Shown: positions 52,951-61,916 of the stretch, piece after piece
Position numbering within the stretch: the first letter of the stretch is position 1
How the letters are laid out: each line of letters begins with the position of its first letter
Source of the DNA: UBA8941 sp963780545
GTDB lineage: Archaea > Thermoproteota > Bathyarchaeia > TCS64
Length of the DNA: 64,000 bases
Direction of reading: 5' to 3'
NCBI GenBank assembly: GCA_963780545.1
Contig: CAWACK010000008.1
Location: 124,001-188,000 of the forward strand
Notes under the pieces: generated by a model
Told to the model about the DNA's origin: nothing
Seen by the model: only the letters and a program-made list of their open reading frames with translations
Database searches by the model: none
Made by a program: the position numbers and the translations under genes

Positions 52951-53532
52951 ATGATTCTAGGTTTCTGTGGAAGTCCAAGATCTGGTGCCACCGAATATGT
53001 GATAAAAGAGGCTCTAAGGATGATTGAAATAAAAGGCCATAAAACAGAGTTCTATTCCATTAAGAATAAAGAAATAAAATATTGTATCCATTGCGATTAT
53101 TGTCTCCAAAAAAAGGGTTGCATTTTTAACGATGACATGAATTTATTGTATGAACTTTTAAAACAGGCAGAAGGAATAATCATTGCATCTCCTGTTTATA
53201 ATGGTGGAATTACTGCTCAAACGAAGGCTGTTTTAGATAGAACCAGAGCAATTGTGGCTGCTAATCCTAAGGTATTTGAAGGGAAAAAGGGGATCGCTGT
53301 TGCTATTGGTGGAGATAGAATTGGGGGCCAGGAGCTGGCAATTCAGCAGATAATTACTTTCTATATTTTGAATGGAATAATTCCTTTAAGCGGAGGTTTT
53401 TTTGGGGCCAATATTGGTGCAACTTTCTGGTCAAAGGATACTCTTGAAGGCGTCAAGGCAGATGAAGAGGGATTTAAAAGCTTAAACAAAACCATAAAAA
53501 GATTTTTAGATTATATTGATAAAAAGTATTAA
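52951..53532 (+). CDS. Iron-sulfur flavoprotein / NADPH-dependent FMN reductase-like
   Basis: 193 residues. Flavodoxin-like fold: ILGFCGSPRSGATEYVIKEAL (FMN phosphate loop) and IIIASPVYNGGITAQTKAVLDR. Four cysteines, YCIHCDYCLQKKGC, are spaced like the cluster of archaeal iron-sulfur flavoproteins. Probably carries electrons in the C1 pathway. Confidence 0.85.
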   Translation: MILGFCGSPRSGATEYVIKEALRMIEIKGHKTEFYSIKNKEIKYCIHCDYCLQKKGCIFNDDMNLLYELLKQAEGIIIASPVYNGGITAQTKAVLDRTRAIVAANPKVFEGKKGIAVAIGGDRIGGQELAIQQIITFYILNGIIPLSGGFFGANIGATFWSKDTLEGVKADEEGFKSLNKTIKRFLDYIDKKY

Positions 53533-53552
53533 AACATGGAGTTATCTTACTG

Positions 53553-54101
53553 ATGCAAAAAAAAATAAAAATCGCTTGGGGAATTACGGGAAGTGGAGAT
53601 AAAATAAGAGAAACATGTGAGATAATGTCCAAACTCTCACAAAATTATAAGGAAAAATATGATGTTGAAATATTTGTATCAAAATCTGGTGAACAGGTTT
53701 TAAGATATTACAAACTTATTAATTCGTTAAAAAATAATTTTAACAAGATTTGGATTGAAAAAGATGCAAATACCCCGTTCTTAGCGGGACGCTTACAAAT
53801 TGGGGAATTTAAGCTGTTATTAATTGCACCAGCTACATCTAATACAGTTGCGAAAGTTGCACATGGGATATCGGATACAATGCTAACAAATGGTATTATA
53901 CAGGCTTTGAAGGTTTATGTCCCAGTATTTATCATGCCTAGTGACTTAAATGAAGGAGAAACTACGACTGTTTTACCTAATAGCCGTATAATGAAAATTC
54001 GTGTAAGAAAGGAGGATGCTAATAACGTGAAAACCATTTCGAGTATGGATGGAATAACAATCATCGAAAAGATACAGGATTTAACGCATATTTTTGAATA
54101 A
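53553..54101 (+). CDS. Archaeoflavoprotein AfpA / dihydromethanopterin reductase-like
   Basis: 182 residues. HFCD-type flavoprotein with KIAWGITGSGDKIRETCEIM and LLLIAPATSNTVAKVAHGIS. It resembles both AfpA (a redox partner of iron-sulfur flavoprotein) and DmrB/DmrX, which reduce dihydromethanopterin to tetrahydromethanopterin. Next to the iron-sulfur flavoprotein, and in an H4MPT cluster, either fits. ATG at 53553. Confidence 0.8.
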   Translation: MQKKIKIAWGITGSGDKIRETCEIMSKLSQNYKEKYDVEIFVSKSGEQVLRYYKLINSLKNNFNKIWIEKDANTPFLAGRLQIGEFKLLLIAPATSNTVAKVAHGISDTMLTNGIIQALKVYVPVFIMPSDLNEGETTTVLPNSRIMKIRVRKEDANNVKTISSMDGITIIEKIQDLTHIFE

Positions 54102-54115
54102 TTTCAAAGTGTGAG

Positions 54116-55066
54116 TCAATACCTCCACCCGCTTAGAAGTAAAAGAAAAAGCGAGGCAGCAGTTAAGTCTGCGGTTGTTCCAGGATTAAGTAAACCATCT
54201 GTGCCCTGAAGTTCAATATCAAGCTTTTCTGTTAGGCTTCTGCCTGTCTCTGAACCGTATCCACCGTGATCAAGGATCTCTCTCGCCCTATCACTAACAA
54301 ATTTAGCTGCCATTAAATCATTTTTTCTCACAATGAGCGAGTCTGGGTTTTCGGAGAGAAGATAAAGAAATGTGTCAATCGTTGCTGTATTAATGTTACA
54401 AGAGCTTTTAATCGCTTCAACTAAGTAGGGATATCCTTTCTTAGCGGTTATGCTGTACCCTGTAATCCATTCTTTACAAATCGTATCTCTTTCAGCGCAT
54501 TTCATGAAAACGTCATAAAGAGTAATTTTATCTCTGAGAATTTGCTTAATTGAAGATTTCTCATTGACATCTAAATCCGATGCTGAGCCGAGTACCTTTT
54601 CGGTCATTGAATAACGGATCGAACGATAAACAGATACAGCGTCTTTTGGAGTAGTGGACTTCATCGCTTTAATCGCCACTTGAATTAAATCATCAACTCG
54701 GATGCTTTCATCTCCTAAAATATATCCAGCAGCTGCAGCTATCGGAGCGAATAATAGGACGATTCCGAGGTTTACATTTCCTCCACTTTGCCATTTGAAA
54801 GAGTTCTTAATTGCTGAATAGACACAATTCCCCAATCCCAACTCTTCCCAGGTTTTATGTTCGGTTTTTACATCAAAACCAGCTTTTGAAAGTGTGTTTA
54901 TTGAAGGTGAAATAGCGATGCTTCCAGCTAGAAAATGTTCATATTTTGTTGTCATAAAATCGTGTAATCGGTGAACATTTCCAGGCTTAGGGTAAGCTGA
55001 TACCTCAAGAAGTGTAGCTAATTGAGCACAGCCTGCAACATAATTCCCAACTTGAGATTTTCTCAA
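54116..55066 (-). CDS. CitG-like triphosphoribosyl-dephospho-CoA synthase-family protein
   Basis: 316 residues. LLEVSAYPKPGNVHRLHDF near the N-terminus and GGNVNLGIVLLFAPIAAAAG and DHGGYGSETGRSL later are hallmarks of CitG/MdcB-like proteins that join a ribosyl unit to CoA. The same fold occurs in archaeal C1 clusters where its job is not settled; it may attach a ribosyl group in H4MPT synthesis. Convergent with the flavoprotein gene and divergent from the nucleotidyltransferase gene. Confidence 0.85.
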   Translation of the reverse strand: MRKSQVGNYVAGCAQLATLLEVSAYPKPGNVHRLHDFMTTKYEHFLAGSIAISPSINTLSKAGFDVKTEHKTWEELGLGNCVYSAIKNSFKWQSGGNVNLGIVLLFAPIAAAAGYILGDESIRVDDLIQVAIKAMKSTTPKDAVSVYRSIRYSMTEKVLGSASDLDVNEKSSIKQILRDKITLYDVFMKCAERDTICKEWITGYSITAKKGYPYLVEAIKSSCNINTATIDTFLYLLSENPDSLIVRKNDLMAAKFVSDRAREILDHGGYGSETGRSLTEKLDIELQGTDGLLNPGTTADLTAASLFLLLLSGWRY

Positions 55067-55128
55067 GGTGAATCAAAGGTTGATCTTAACTGCATCTACT
55101 TATATGGTTCGTCGAAAATAGATTCGCT

Positions 55129-56139
55129 GTGATAAATTATAACGGGTTAATTGAGGGAGATTTCATAGAGACGATAGATGGGCTTTTTTTTGCTGTTAAG
55201 GGTTTTAGACATCCAGTGGATCGTGTCATAGCTTATTTACGCTATGTTCCCGATCCTCTTGGGGATAGAAAATTAAAAAACATCAAATATAGAAGAGTAT
55301 ATGATTTAGAAGATACTAAAAATTATCTGATAAAACATTACCCAGTTTATCTAAGTTGGGTTGAATATATATCTCAAAGTTTACAAACTGTACCTCATTC
55401 AAGGATAAAAAAAATTTACAAACCTAGAGAAGGGGTTAAGAAAATGTATAGAAACAAAAAAACAAAATTAGATCAATTAACATGTCAATTTATATCTAGT
55501 TTATTGAATCAAAGTAAGGTATCTAAAGAAAGTATCGGTGTATCTGGTTCATTACTAATTGGATTAGCTACAGAGGATTCTGACATAGATCTTATAGTAT
55601 ATGGTGAAAAAAATGGTAGAAAAATATATGATAAGTTAATTAAAATGAGAAATTCAAGTGTGACTTACCCTCTTGATCTTAAAAATGCAACTAAAATCTC
55701 TATATCTAGATGGGGTAAAACGAGTATAAAAACTGAAAAATTTATCGAAAACGAAATAGAAAAAAAACTGCATGGCCTTTTTAATGAAAAAGAATACTTT
55801 ATTAGATTAATCAATGTCCCGATGATTGAAGAAACGGCTAAACCATTAAAACTTGTAAAGAGTAGAGCCACTATAAAAGAAGATAAGGACTCAATTTTCA
55901 CTCCTTGTACTTATAAAATTGAAGACATTGAAGGTTCTGGAAAAATGAATTTACCAAATATCACAGAGTTATGGAGTCTAAGAGGAAAATTTACTGAACA
56001 AGCAAAAAAAGGTGATGTAGTTGAATTTGAAGGAACTATTGAAGAAGTAGTTATAAATAAAGAAAAAAAATATAGAGTTGCTTTGATTAGCGATCATGAT
56101 TACCTAATTCCATTAAGATATTTGGCCGATACATTTTAG
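55129..56139 (+). CDS. Archaeal nucleotidyltransferase-domain protein
   Basis: 336 residues, GTG start. Middle part has a DNA-polymerase-beta-type nucleotidyltransferase motif, GSLLIGLATEDSDIDLIVYG, with the DSDID metal acids. N-terminal domain (about 1-110) and C-terminal domain (about 230-336, strand-rich) are of unknown type. Much more AT-rich than its neighbours (lysine AAA, isoleucine ATA). Role in the C1 cluster unknown. TAG followed by TAA at the end. Confidence 0.75.
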   Translation: MINYNGLIEGDFIETIDGLFFAVKGFRHPVDRVIAYLRYVPDPLGDRKLKNIKYRRVYDLEDTKNYLIKHYPVYLSWVEYISQSLQTVPHSRIKKIYKPREGVKKMYRNKKTKLDQLTCQFISSLLNQSKVSKESIGVSGSLLIGLATEDSDIDLIVYGEKNGRKIYDKLIKMRNSSVTYPLDLKNATKISISRWGKTSIKTEKFIENEIEKKLHGLFNEKEYFIRLINVPMIEETAKPLKLVKSRATIKEDKDSIFTPCTYKIEDIEGSGKMNLPNITELWSLRGKFTEQAKKGDVVEFEGTIEEVVINKEKKYRVALISDHDYLIPLRYLADTF

Positions 56140-56173
56140 TAATTATTATAAATAGTATCTCTTACCTGATTCG

Positions 56174-56815
56174 ATGAATCGAAGCGCTATTAAAAAAAAA
56201 TTGGATCAAATGGGGTTCGATTATGGTAGCACTATGGAGATAATATTGACGACTTGGAACAATGATGGAACGGTTAACGCAGCGCCTATGGGCATTGTGA
56301 GAGACATTAAAGACCAAATAATAATTAGGCCCTATAAATCAAGTAACACTTATAGAAACATGTTGAGGAATAATGAGGCCTGTATTAACCTAACTCAGGA
56401 TTCAGAAATTTTTTTGAAGACGGCTTTTAAAGATGAAAATTTAGGTCCATATCTTATAAAAGATGGTAAGCTTTCACTTGATGGGTCAGATGCTTCCATT
56501 CAAGTAAAAATTATCAATTTTGAATCTGAGAATGAAAATAGATCTACTTTCACCTGTAGTATTCAACAAATTATTACGAAAAAAAGAATTCCTATAGGTT
56601 TCAGTCGAGGAAAAAATAATGCGATAGAAGCAATGATCCATGCGAGTCATATGAGATATAAGATAAATGAAAGTGATGAAGACATTAAGACGGATCTAAT
56701 TAATTTTAATTATAATATTCAAGTAATAAAGAAAGTTTCTGCGGTTAATTCGATTGAAATGAAGGTCGCGTGTAAGCTAGAATCATTGGTTGAAAAATGG
56801 AGGCTGATAAAATAA
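56174..56815 (+). CDS. DUF447 family FMN-binding split-barrel protein
   Basis: 213 residues. MEIILTTWNNDGTVNAAPMGIVRD, then YRNMLRNNEACINLTQD and ISFSRG-like PIGFSRGKNNAIEAMIHASH. DUF447 proteins are FMN-binding and co-occur with H4MPT-synthesis genes in archaea and methylotrophic bacteria; function not proven. Overlaps MptG by 19 bases. Confidence 0.85.
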   Translation: MNRSAIKKKLDQMGFDYGSTMEIILTTWNNDGTVNAAPMGIVRDIKDQIIIRPYKSSNTYRNMLRNNEACINLTQDSEIFLKTAFKDENLGPYLIKDGKLSLDGSDASIQVKIINFESENENRSTFTCSIQQIITKKRIPIGFSRGKNNAIEAMIHASHMRYKINESDEDIKTDLINFNYNIQVIKKVSAVNSIEMKVACKLESLVEKWRLIK

Positions 56816-57798
56816 AGGTCATTGTATCCACACCTGCTAGGTTACATTTCGGCATAGTCGATATGAGAGGTGATCTTGGAAGGATTCATGGGAGTGTTGG
56901 AGTTGCTATTAATGAACCTAGATTAATTATCAGTGCTACTCGATCTCCCACTCTAAAAGTCACAGGATCTAGGTCAAATAGGATATTGGAATTCGCCAAG
57001 ATCATTCTTGATGAAGCTGGAATAAGTGAAGGCGTCGATTTTCAGGTAATAAAAGACATACCTGAACATGCAGGCTTTGGATCAGGGACTCAGTTGGCCC
57101 TTGCTGTCGGTTCTTCAATATCACGTCTATTCGATCTTGATCTAAACGTCACGAATATAACAATGAAATTATCAAGGTCAAAGGTATCTGGAATCGGGAC
57201 TCTGACTTTTCAGCATGGGGGTTTCATTGTGGATGGTGGACGAAGGGTCGATAATTTAAGGTCTGTACCGCCTTTGGTATTCCATTCGGATATTCCATTA
57301 AAATGGCGCTTCGTTATTGGTGTACCCGAAATCAACCAATTCATAAGTGGGGAGACAGAGAAAAATGCCTTCAAAGCATTCGAGCCACCCTCTCAAGAAC
57401 TTGTGGGTGAGGCTGCTAGAATTGTATTAATGAAAATGATTCCGAGTCTCATCGAGAAGGATATAGTTGCTTTCGGGGAATCAATGACCGACCTCGATTT
57501 CAAGTTTGGTGAATATTGGATGAAGGTACAAGGAGGGCGGTATAGTCACCCGGTTATTGAAGCGGGAGTAACTCATTTGTTAAAGTCTGGTTCATATGGT
57601 GCTGGACAGAGCTCATGGGGCCCTGCGTTCTACGGGTTAGCTGATGGGGAAAAACATGCAAGGGAACTCACAGAAAGTCTTAATGAATTCTTGAATTCTA
57701 AAGGCAGACGGGGTACAGCATTTTTTACCCAGGCGGATAATAAAGGCGCCATATTTCAGGAAAAAAAAGATAATGATTACAATGGGGAAATTCATTGA
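56797..57798 (+). CDS. mptG: Beta-ribofuranosylaminobenzene 5'-phosphate synthase
   Basis: 333 residues, GHMP-kinase fold. Condenses 4-hydroxybenzoate or PABA with PRPP, the committed step to H4MPT. TPARLHFGIVDMRGDLGRIHGSVGVAI at the start, PEHAGFGSGTQLALAV (phosphate loop), and GAGQSSWGPAFYGL. Sits between DUF447 and the DHPS-related gene, overlapping both. Confidence 0.93.
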   Translation: MEADKIKVIVSTPARLHFGIVDMRGDLGRIHGSVGVAINEPRLIISATRSPTLKVTGSRSNRILEFAKIILDEAGISEGVDFQVIKDIPEHAGFGSGTQLALAVGSSISRLFDLDLNVTNITMKLSRSKVSGIGTLTFQHGGFIVDGGRRVDNLRSVPPLVFHSDIPLKWRFVIGVPEINQFISGETEKNAFKAFEPPSQELVGEAARIVLMKMIPSLIEKDIVAFGESMTDLDFKFGEYWMKVQGGRYSHPVIEAGVTHLLKSGSYGAGQSSWGPAFYGLADGEKHARELTESLNEFLNSKGRRGTAFFTQADNKGAIFQEKKDNDYNGEIH

Positions 57799-59360
57799 AA
57801 GTTTTGGCAGTCACCGGAAAAATGGCGGAAAATATAGTCAAAAAATATGTAAAAGAAATTGGCCTCGATATAGATGTCCAAGTACTACCTATCTCTGTTG
57901 CTGCATTTATCACACCGGAATTCACTATCGAGCATCTATCATCTATGACAAACAAAGACTATGATATGATCTTATTACCTGGGTCGGTTCAGGGGGACGT
58001 TTCAATCGTAGAAAAAAAGATTGGCATTCCAACGTTTAAAGGGCCGACACATGCAGCGGATATAGCCATATGCTTCGAGGAAGGGGTAGAACTTTCAAAA
58101 ACTCTTTCAGCTACGGAGGTCGTAAAATCGGCTGTTAATAAAAGAGCCTTTGAGGCAATTGATTCTATTAAGAAAAATTGGGAGGAGATTTATCGTAAAT
58201 ATGGAGGTTTAATCATAGGTTCATCAAAAAGACCTTTGGCGATAGGTCGTCATTTCCCTATGCCTATCGTCGCTGAAATTGTCAACGCTCCAATTAGAAG
58301 CATGGAGGAGATAATAAAGTTAGCAAGATATTACGAATCGGAAGGCGCAGGGATCATCGATTTAGGGATGATAGCTACAAAACCTCTTCCTGAAACAATA
58401 CCAAAAATAGTAGAGACTATTAGATCTTCAGTTAATCTTCCCATAAGCATTGACACACTTAATGAAGAAGAAATTATTGCAGCCGCGAGATCTGACATTG
58501 ATCTCATCTTAAGCATAGATGCTGGGAATATGGAGAAACTAGTCGACACTTGCCATGATACTCCGGTTGTAGTTCTTCCTTCGAATATTAGAAAAGGAAG
58601 ACTGCCTCGAGAAGCTGAGGCGAGGGTGAGAAGCCTCAATTTTAACATTAAAAAGGCGAGAAAGCTAGGGTACACCAAAATAATCGCTGATCCGGTGCTT
58701 GAGCCAGTATTTCAGCCAGGGTTGATAAACTCCTTAAAAGCATACTACCTTTTTCGAATGAGTGATCAGATAACCCCAACCCTATTTGGATTGGGTAACG
58801 TCAGTGAACTGATGGACGTTGATTCGGTTGGGTTAAATGGATTATTGACGGCCATCGCTTATGAGGTCGATGCGAATCTCCTTTTCACACCCGAGTATAG
58901 TAACAAGACAAAGAAGAGCGTTCACGAGTTATATATAGCATCTCAAATGATGTTCTTAGCTAAAAACAATGAGAAGGTACCTAAAGATATAGGCATAGAT
59001 TTGCTTATTCTTAAGGAGAAGCGATGGATAGAGCAACCTAGGGAGGAAATAGAGGCTAATTCTACCCCAATTCATAGAGCTTTCAGAGACTCGAAATTTG
59101 AACCAGATAGCAAAGGATGGTTCAAGATCCAAGTTAATAGAGATACAAAGAGAATTGAGGCTCTATATCATCACTATGGAGATGATAGACTAAAAGCCGT
59201 CGTTTCTGGCAGGGAAGCCACAGAAATCTATCAAACCATCATTAGAGAAGAAATGATTGAAAACTTGGATCATGCTGCTTATCTTGGCAGGGAGCTTGCT
59301 AAAGCCGAGATGGCCCTTAAACTTAATCGATCTTATGTTCAAGATGAGAAACTTTTCTAA
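57795..59360 (+). CDS. Dihydropteroate synthase-related protein
   Basis: 521 residues, TTG start. Alpha/beta N-terminal half then a DHPS-like TIM barrel with YYESEGAGIIDLGMIA, PISIDTLNEEEI, DLILSIDAGN and GYTKIIADPVLEP. Matches the archaeal DHPS-related family thought to build the pterin arm of H4MPT. Overlaps mptG by 4 bases. Confidence 0.88.
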   Translation: MKVLAVTGKMAENIVKKYVKEIGLDIDVQVLPISVAAFITPEFTIEHLSSMTNKDYDMILLPGSVQGDVSIVEKKIGIPTFKGPTHAADIAICFEEGVELSKTLSATEVVKSAVNKRAFEAIDSIKKNWEEIYRKYGGLIIGSSKRPLAIGRHFPMPIVAEIVNAPIRSMEEIIKLARYYESEGAGIIDLGMIATKPLPETIPKIVETIRSSVNLPISIDTLNEEEIIAAARSDIDLILSIDAGNMEKLVDTCHDTPVVVLPSNIRKGRLPREAEARVRSLNFNIKKARKLGYTKIIADPVLEPVFQPGLINSLKAYYLFRMSDQITPTLFGLGNVSELMDVDSVGLNGLLTAIAYEVDANLLFTPEYSNKTKKSVHELYIASQMMFLAKNNEKVPKDIGIDLLILKEKRWIEQPREEIEANSTPIHRAFRDSKFEPDSKGWFKIQVNRDTKRIEALYHHYGDDRLKAVVSGREATEIYQTIIREEMIENLDHAAYLGRELAKAEMALKLNRSYVQDEKLF

Positions 59361-60231
59361 AATCTTCATCCAATTTTATAATAATTATTGGCGTATGCTC
59401 AACGCTATCGAGCATCTCGTATGATACACCCGTCAAGCCTGTACTAAATCTAGTTGACATGCCCCACGCTGTTCTTCCCCCTCCAGGCTCAGTAGTCTTA
59501 TGCGCGATTTTAGTAAACCATAACATTCTGTCTGGGTTAAGTGGTTCACCTACATATGCAACTGGTGTAGGTCGTGCCCTTAAATTGAATAATCTGCCCA
59601 AGATAAAAGAAAAAAATCCACCGAAATGTATGAAACCAGGGGTCTGAACCCTGCGAGGAGCTATATGTAAATTTCTCCAGGAGAATGTTGAGTCTCCGTC
59701 CGCAATTATTATATTTACGTTTAATCCCGTTCTCCTAAGTATTTCCTCCCTAATTTTATATGCAATTTTCTCGGGTTTGATTAGAGGTAAACTTACAAAG
59801 GAATATGGGAGGTTACTTGCATCGATTCCTCCTTCAGAATAATGTCTAAGGGCCTGTAGAAGGCCTACTTTTCGCAGTGCAAGTTGCTTATGTCTTGCCC
59901 CATAATAAATAGGATAGTTTCTAAGGTTTGTTATGGTTTTTTGTTTGAGACCTGTTAATCGGCCTAATGGTCCTCCCCATATTCTCCGCATCCAAATGTT
60001 AGCTATCGCATTTGCTACGATTCCTGGCTTTATCTTCGACTCATCAACTACTAATCCACATGCAGTTGCTAGGGCTTTTTCTGAAATTACTAAATATGTA
60101 CCATCACTTATCTTCCCATTTATATTAGAAAGGATCTCCTCTATCACAGATGTGCCGGGTCTCCAGTATCTCGTTTTGATCTTCCTAATCTTAAGCTTCA
60201 AATAACAACCCAGCCCTGGAGTACGGCTCAA
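59323..60231 (-). CDS. F420-0:gamma-glutamyl ligase (CofE)-like protein
   Basis: 302 residues. VISEKALATACGLVVDESKIKPG and later IIADGDSTFSWRNLHIAPRR resemble CofE domains, which add glutamate to F420-0. The whole sequence differs enough that another acceptor, such as H4MPT or its precursor, is possible; no RimK domain. Converges on the DHPS-like gene, overlapping 38 bases. Confidence 0.65.
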   Translation of the reverse strand: MSRTPGLGCYLKLKIRKIKTRYWRPGTSVIEEILSNINGKISDGTYLVISEKALATACGLVVDESKIKPGIVANAIANIWMRRIWGGPLGRLTGLKQKTITNLRNYPIYYGARHKQLALRKVGLLQALRHYSEGGIDASNLPYSFVSLPLIKPEKIAYKIREEILRRTGLNVNIIIADGDSTFSWRNLHIAPRRVQTPGFIHFGGFFSFILGRLFNLRARPTPVAYVGEPLNPDRMLWFTKIAHKTTEPGGGRTAWGMSTRFSTGLTGVSYEMLDSVEHTPIIIIKLDEDFRKVSHLEHKID

Positions 60232-60259
60232 ATATAATGATGGCTTATAACACCTGAGA

Positions 60260-61057
60260 TTAAGTATTATTCATCTCGATAAGATATTTTTCCAAGTTTT
60301 TAATTTCCTTCATCGCAAGCGCGTTCACATTATAATCAATTAGAGAAACACCTTTCATATCAGCTTCGACTACCGAGGAGTCATATGGAATATAAGCCGC
60401 GACGTACAAACCGAACTGTCTCATTTTTTCGTCAATAAATTGCTTTTCGTAAGGTGAATTGATTTTATTCCCTACCGCAACCAAGTTTTTTATCTCGACG
60501 TCTTTGGCCAGCTTTATGATGTGCCGCACTGTGTCGATGGACTTCATCCTAGGTTCAACAATTACAAGCATCACATCCATTTGCCTAGCAGTACCACGTC
60601 CAAAGTGTTCTAAACCCGCTTCCATATCCATAATAATAGCTTCATTTCGTTGAATTACGAGATGTTGAACAAGCACTCTCAACAGGGCATTCGCCCCACA
60701 CATGCACCCTGAGTTTCCTGCTTTTATGGTTCCCATTACAAGGAGTTTCACACCGTCGGGAGCATCTACACCGAATCTTTCGACGATATCATTCACTCTA
60801 GGAGTCATGTTGAAGACACCTCCGAATGTTTGATCCGAGGCTATGCCTGTTTTTTCTTCGATCAGGGAGGCGTTATCAGATAATGGGATGATCTTATCGG
60901 CGATTTCTGGTTTTATTCCTAATGCTGTAGCTAAATTTAGATTCGGATCAGCGTCAGCCGCAAGGACCTTGTATCCATCACGTGCTAGCAAACGTGCTAG
61001 GTTAGCTGATATTAGAGTCTTACCTACCCCCCCTTTACCCGCCACAGCGATTTTCAT
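60260..61057 (-). CDS. cooC: CooC-type nickel-insertion ATPase, first of two
   Basis: 265 residues. P-loop GKGGVGKT at residues 7-14, then AADADPNLNLATALG, and the metal-binding pair CMC at residues 118-120 in NSGCMCGANALLR. CooC inserts nickel into CO dehydrogenase. Overlaps the next gene by 4 bases. Confidence 0.9.
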   Translation of the reverse strand: MKIAVAGKGGVGKTLISANLARLLARDGYKVLAADADPNLNLATALGIKPEIADKIIPLSDNASLIEEKTGIASDQTFGGVFNMTPRVNDIVERFGVDAPDGVKLLVMGTIKAGNSGCMCGANALLRVLVQHLVIQRNEAIIMDMEAGLEHFGRGTARQMDVMLVIVEPRMKSIDTVRHIIKLAKDVEIKNLVAVGNKINSPYEKQFIDEKMRQFGLYVAAYIPYDSSVVEADMKGVSLIDYNVNALAMKEIKNLEKYLIEMNNT

Positions 61058-61854
61058 TTTTCTTTCACCAATGGGGTGTAACCAGCATTTGTTAGTATGG
61101 ATTTGACTGAACTATAAGAAGGGGAAGATGAGGGCAACTCCAGCAATGATCGCCCTTCAATATTGAATTTTCTTACATCATCATCCGGAAATATTCTACC
61201 CACATATTTGAATGTCTGATTTTTTGCATCGATCTCAAATTCCGGTGAAAATGTGTACCCCCCAACCAAGTAGTAATTTTCAAAGACGATTCCAACCTCT
61301 CTCATAATCTTATATGTTCTTTTAGCGTTATCAAGACTTTTTTTAGATGCATCAAGTATATTGAAGACATCCTTTACACTCTTTGTTATCCTGCGGTTTA
61401 GATGTTCGACGCCTGCCGGCGAGTCCACGATAACATACCTATAATTTTTGGCCCAGCGCTCAATTATCTGGCCAAGTGAGTGATCTGGAAGGCAGTAGCA
61501 ACCCTCTATCCATTTAGTTCCTACGCCTACGAAGTCGAAAAAGCTTTTACCTTCATATAGAGTCTCTTGGAAAAGGTATGGCTCAATTTTATCGGTTGGA
61601 CTCATGCCAACTTTAGTGGTCATCTTCCTTTCCTCAAGGATCTCAGAAAGGACCTCAGCTATCGATTTCTTTTTCTCTTCTGAAATGTTGATACCCAACA
61701 TTTCAGATAGGCTTTCGTCAGGATCTGAGTCGACAAGAAGTATTGGAGTTAAGCCAATTTCTCCGAAATATCGAGTCATTAAAGTTGTAAACGTGCTCTT
61801 GCCGGTTCCGCCTCTTCCTGTGATGACGATGATGTTCTCGTTTTTGTTAGACAT
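61054..61854 (-). CDS. CooC-like ATPase, second of two
   Basis: 266 residues. P-loop GRGGTGKS at residues 13-20, where the usual signature lysine GKGG is Arg; VDSDPDESLSEMLG; CYC at 119-121 in EGCYCLPDHSLG, and DSPAGVEHLNRR. So both ATPases keep the CxC pair. Different enough from its neighbour to be a separate specialist, perhaps for ACS (AcsF-like) while the other serves CODH. Confidence 0.85.
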   Translation of the reverse strand: MSNKNENIIVITGRGGTGKSTFTTLMTRYFGEIGLTPILLVDSDPDESLSEMLGINISEEKKKSIAEVLSEILEERKMTTKVGMSPTDKIEPYLFQETLYEGKSFFDFVGVGTKWIEGCYCLPDHSLGQIIERWAKNYRYVIVDSPAGVEHLNRRITKSVKDVFNILDASKKSLDNAKRTYKIMREVGIVFENYYLVGGYTFSPEFEIDAKNQTFKYVGRIFPDDDVRKFNIEGRSLLELPSSSPSYSSVKSILTNAGYTPLVKEK

Positions 61855-61916
61855 TTAGACTATTATAATTAGGAATATTGAGTGTTAAAGCTTGACCTTT
61901 CTAAGTTATTTTTATT

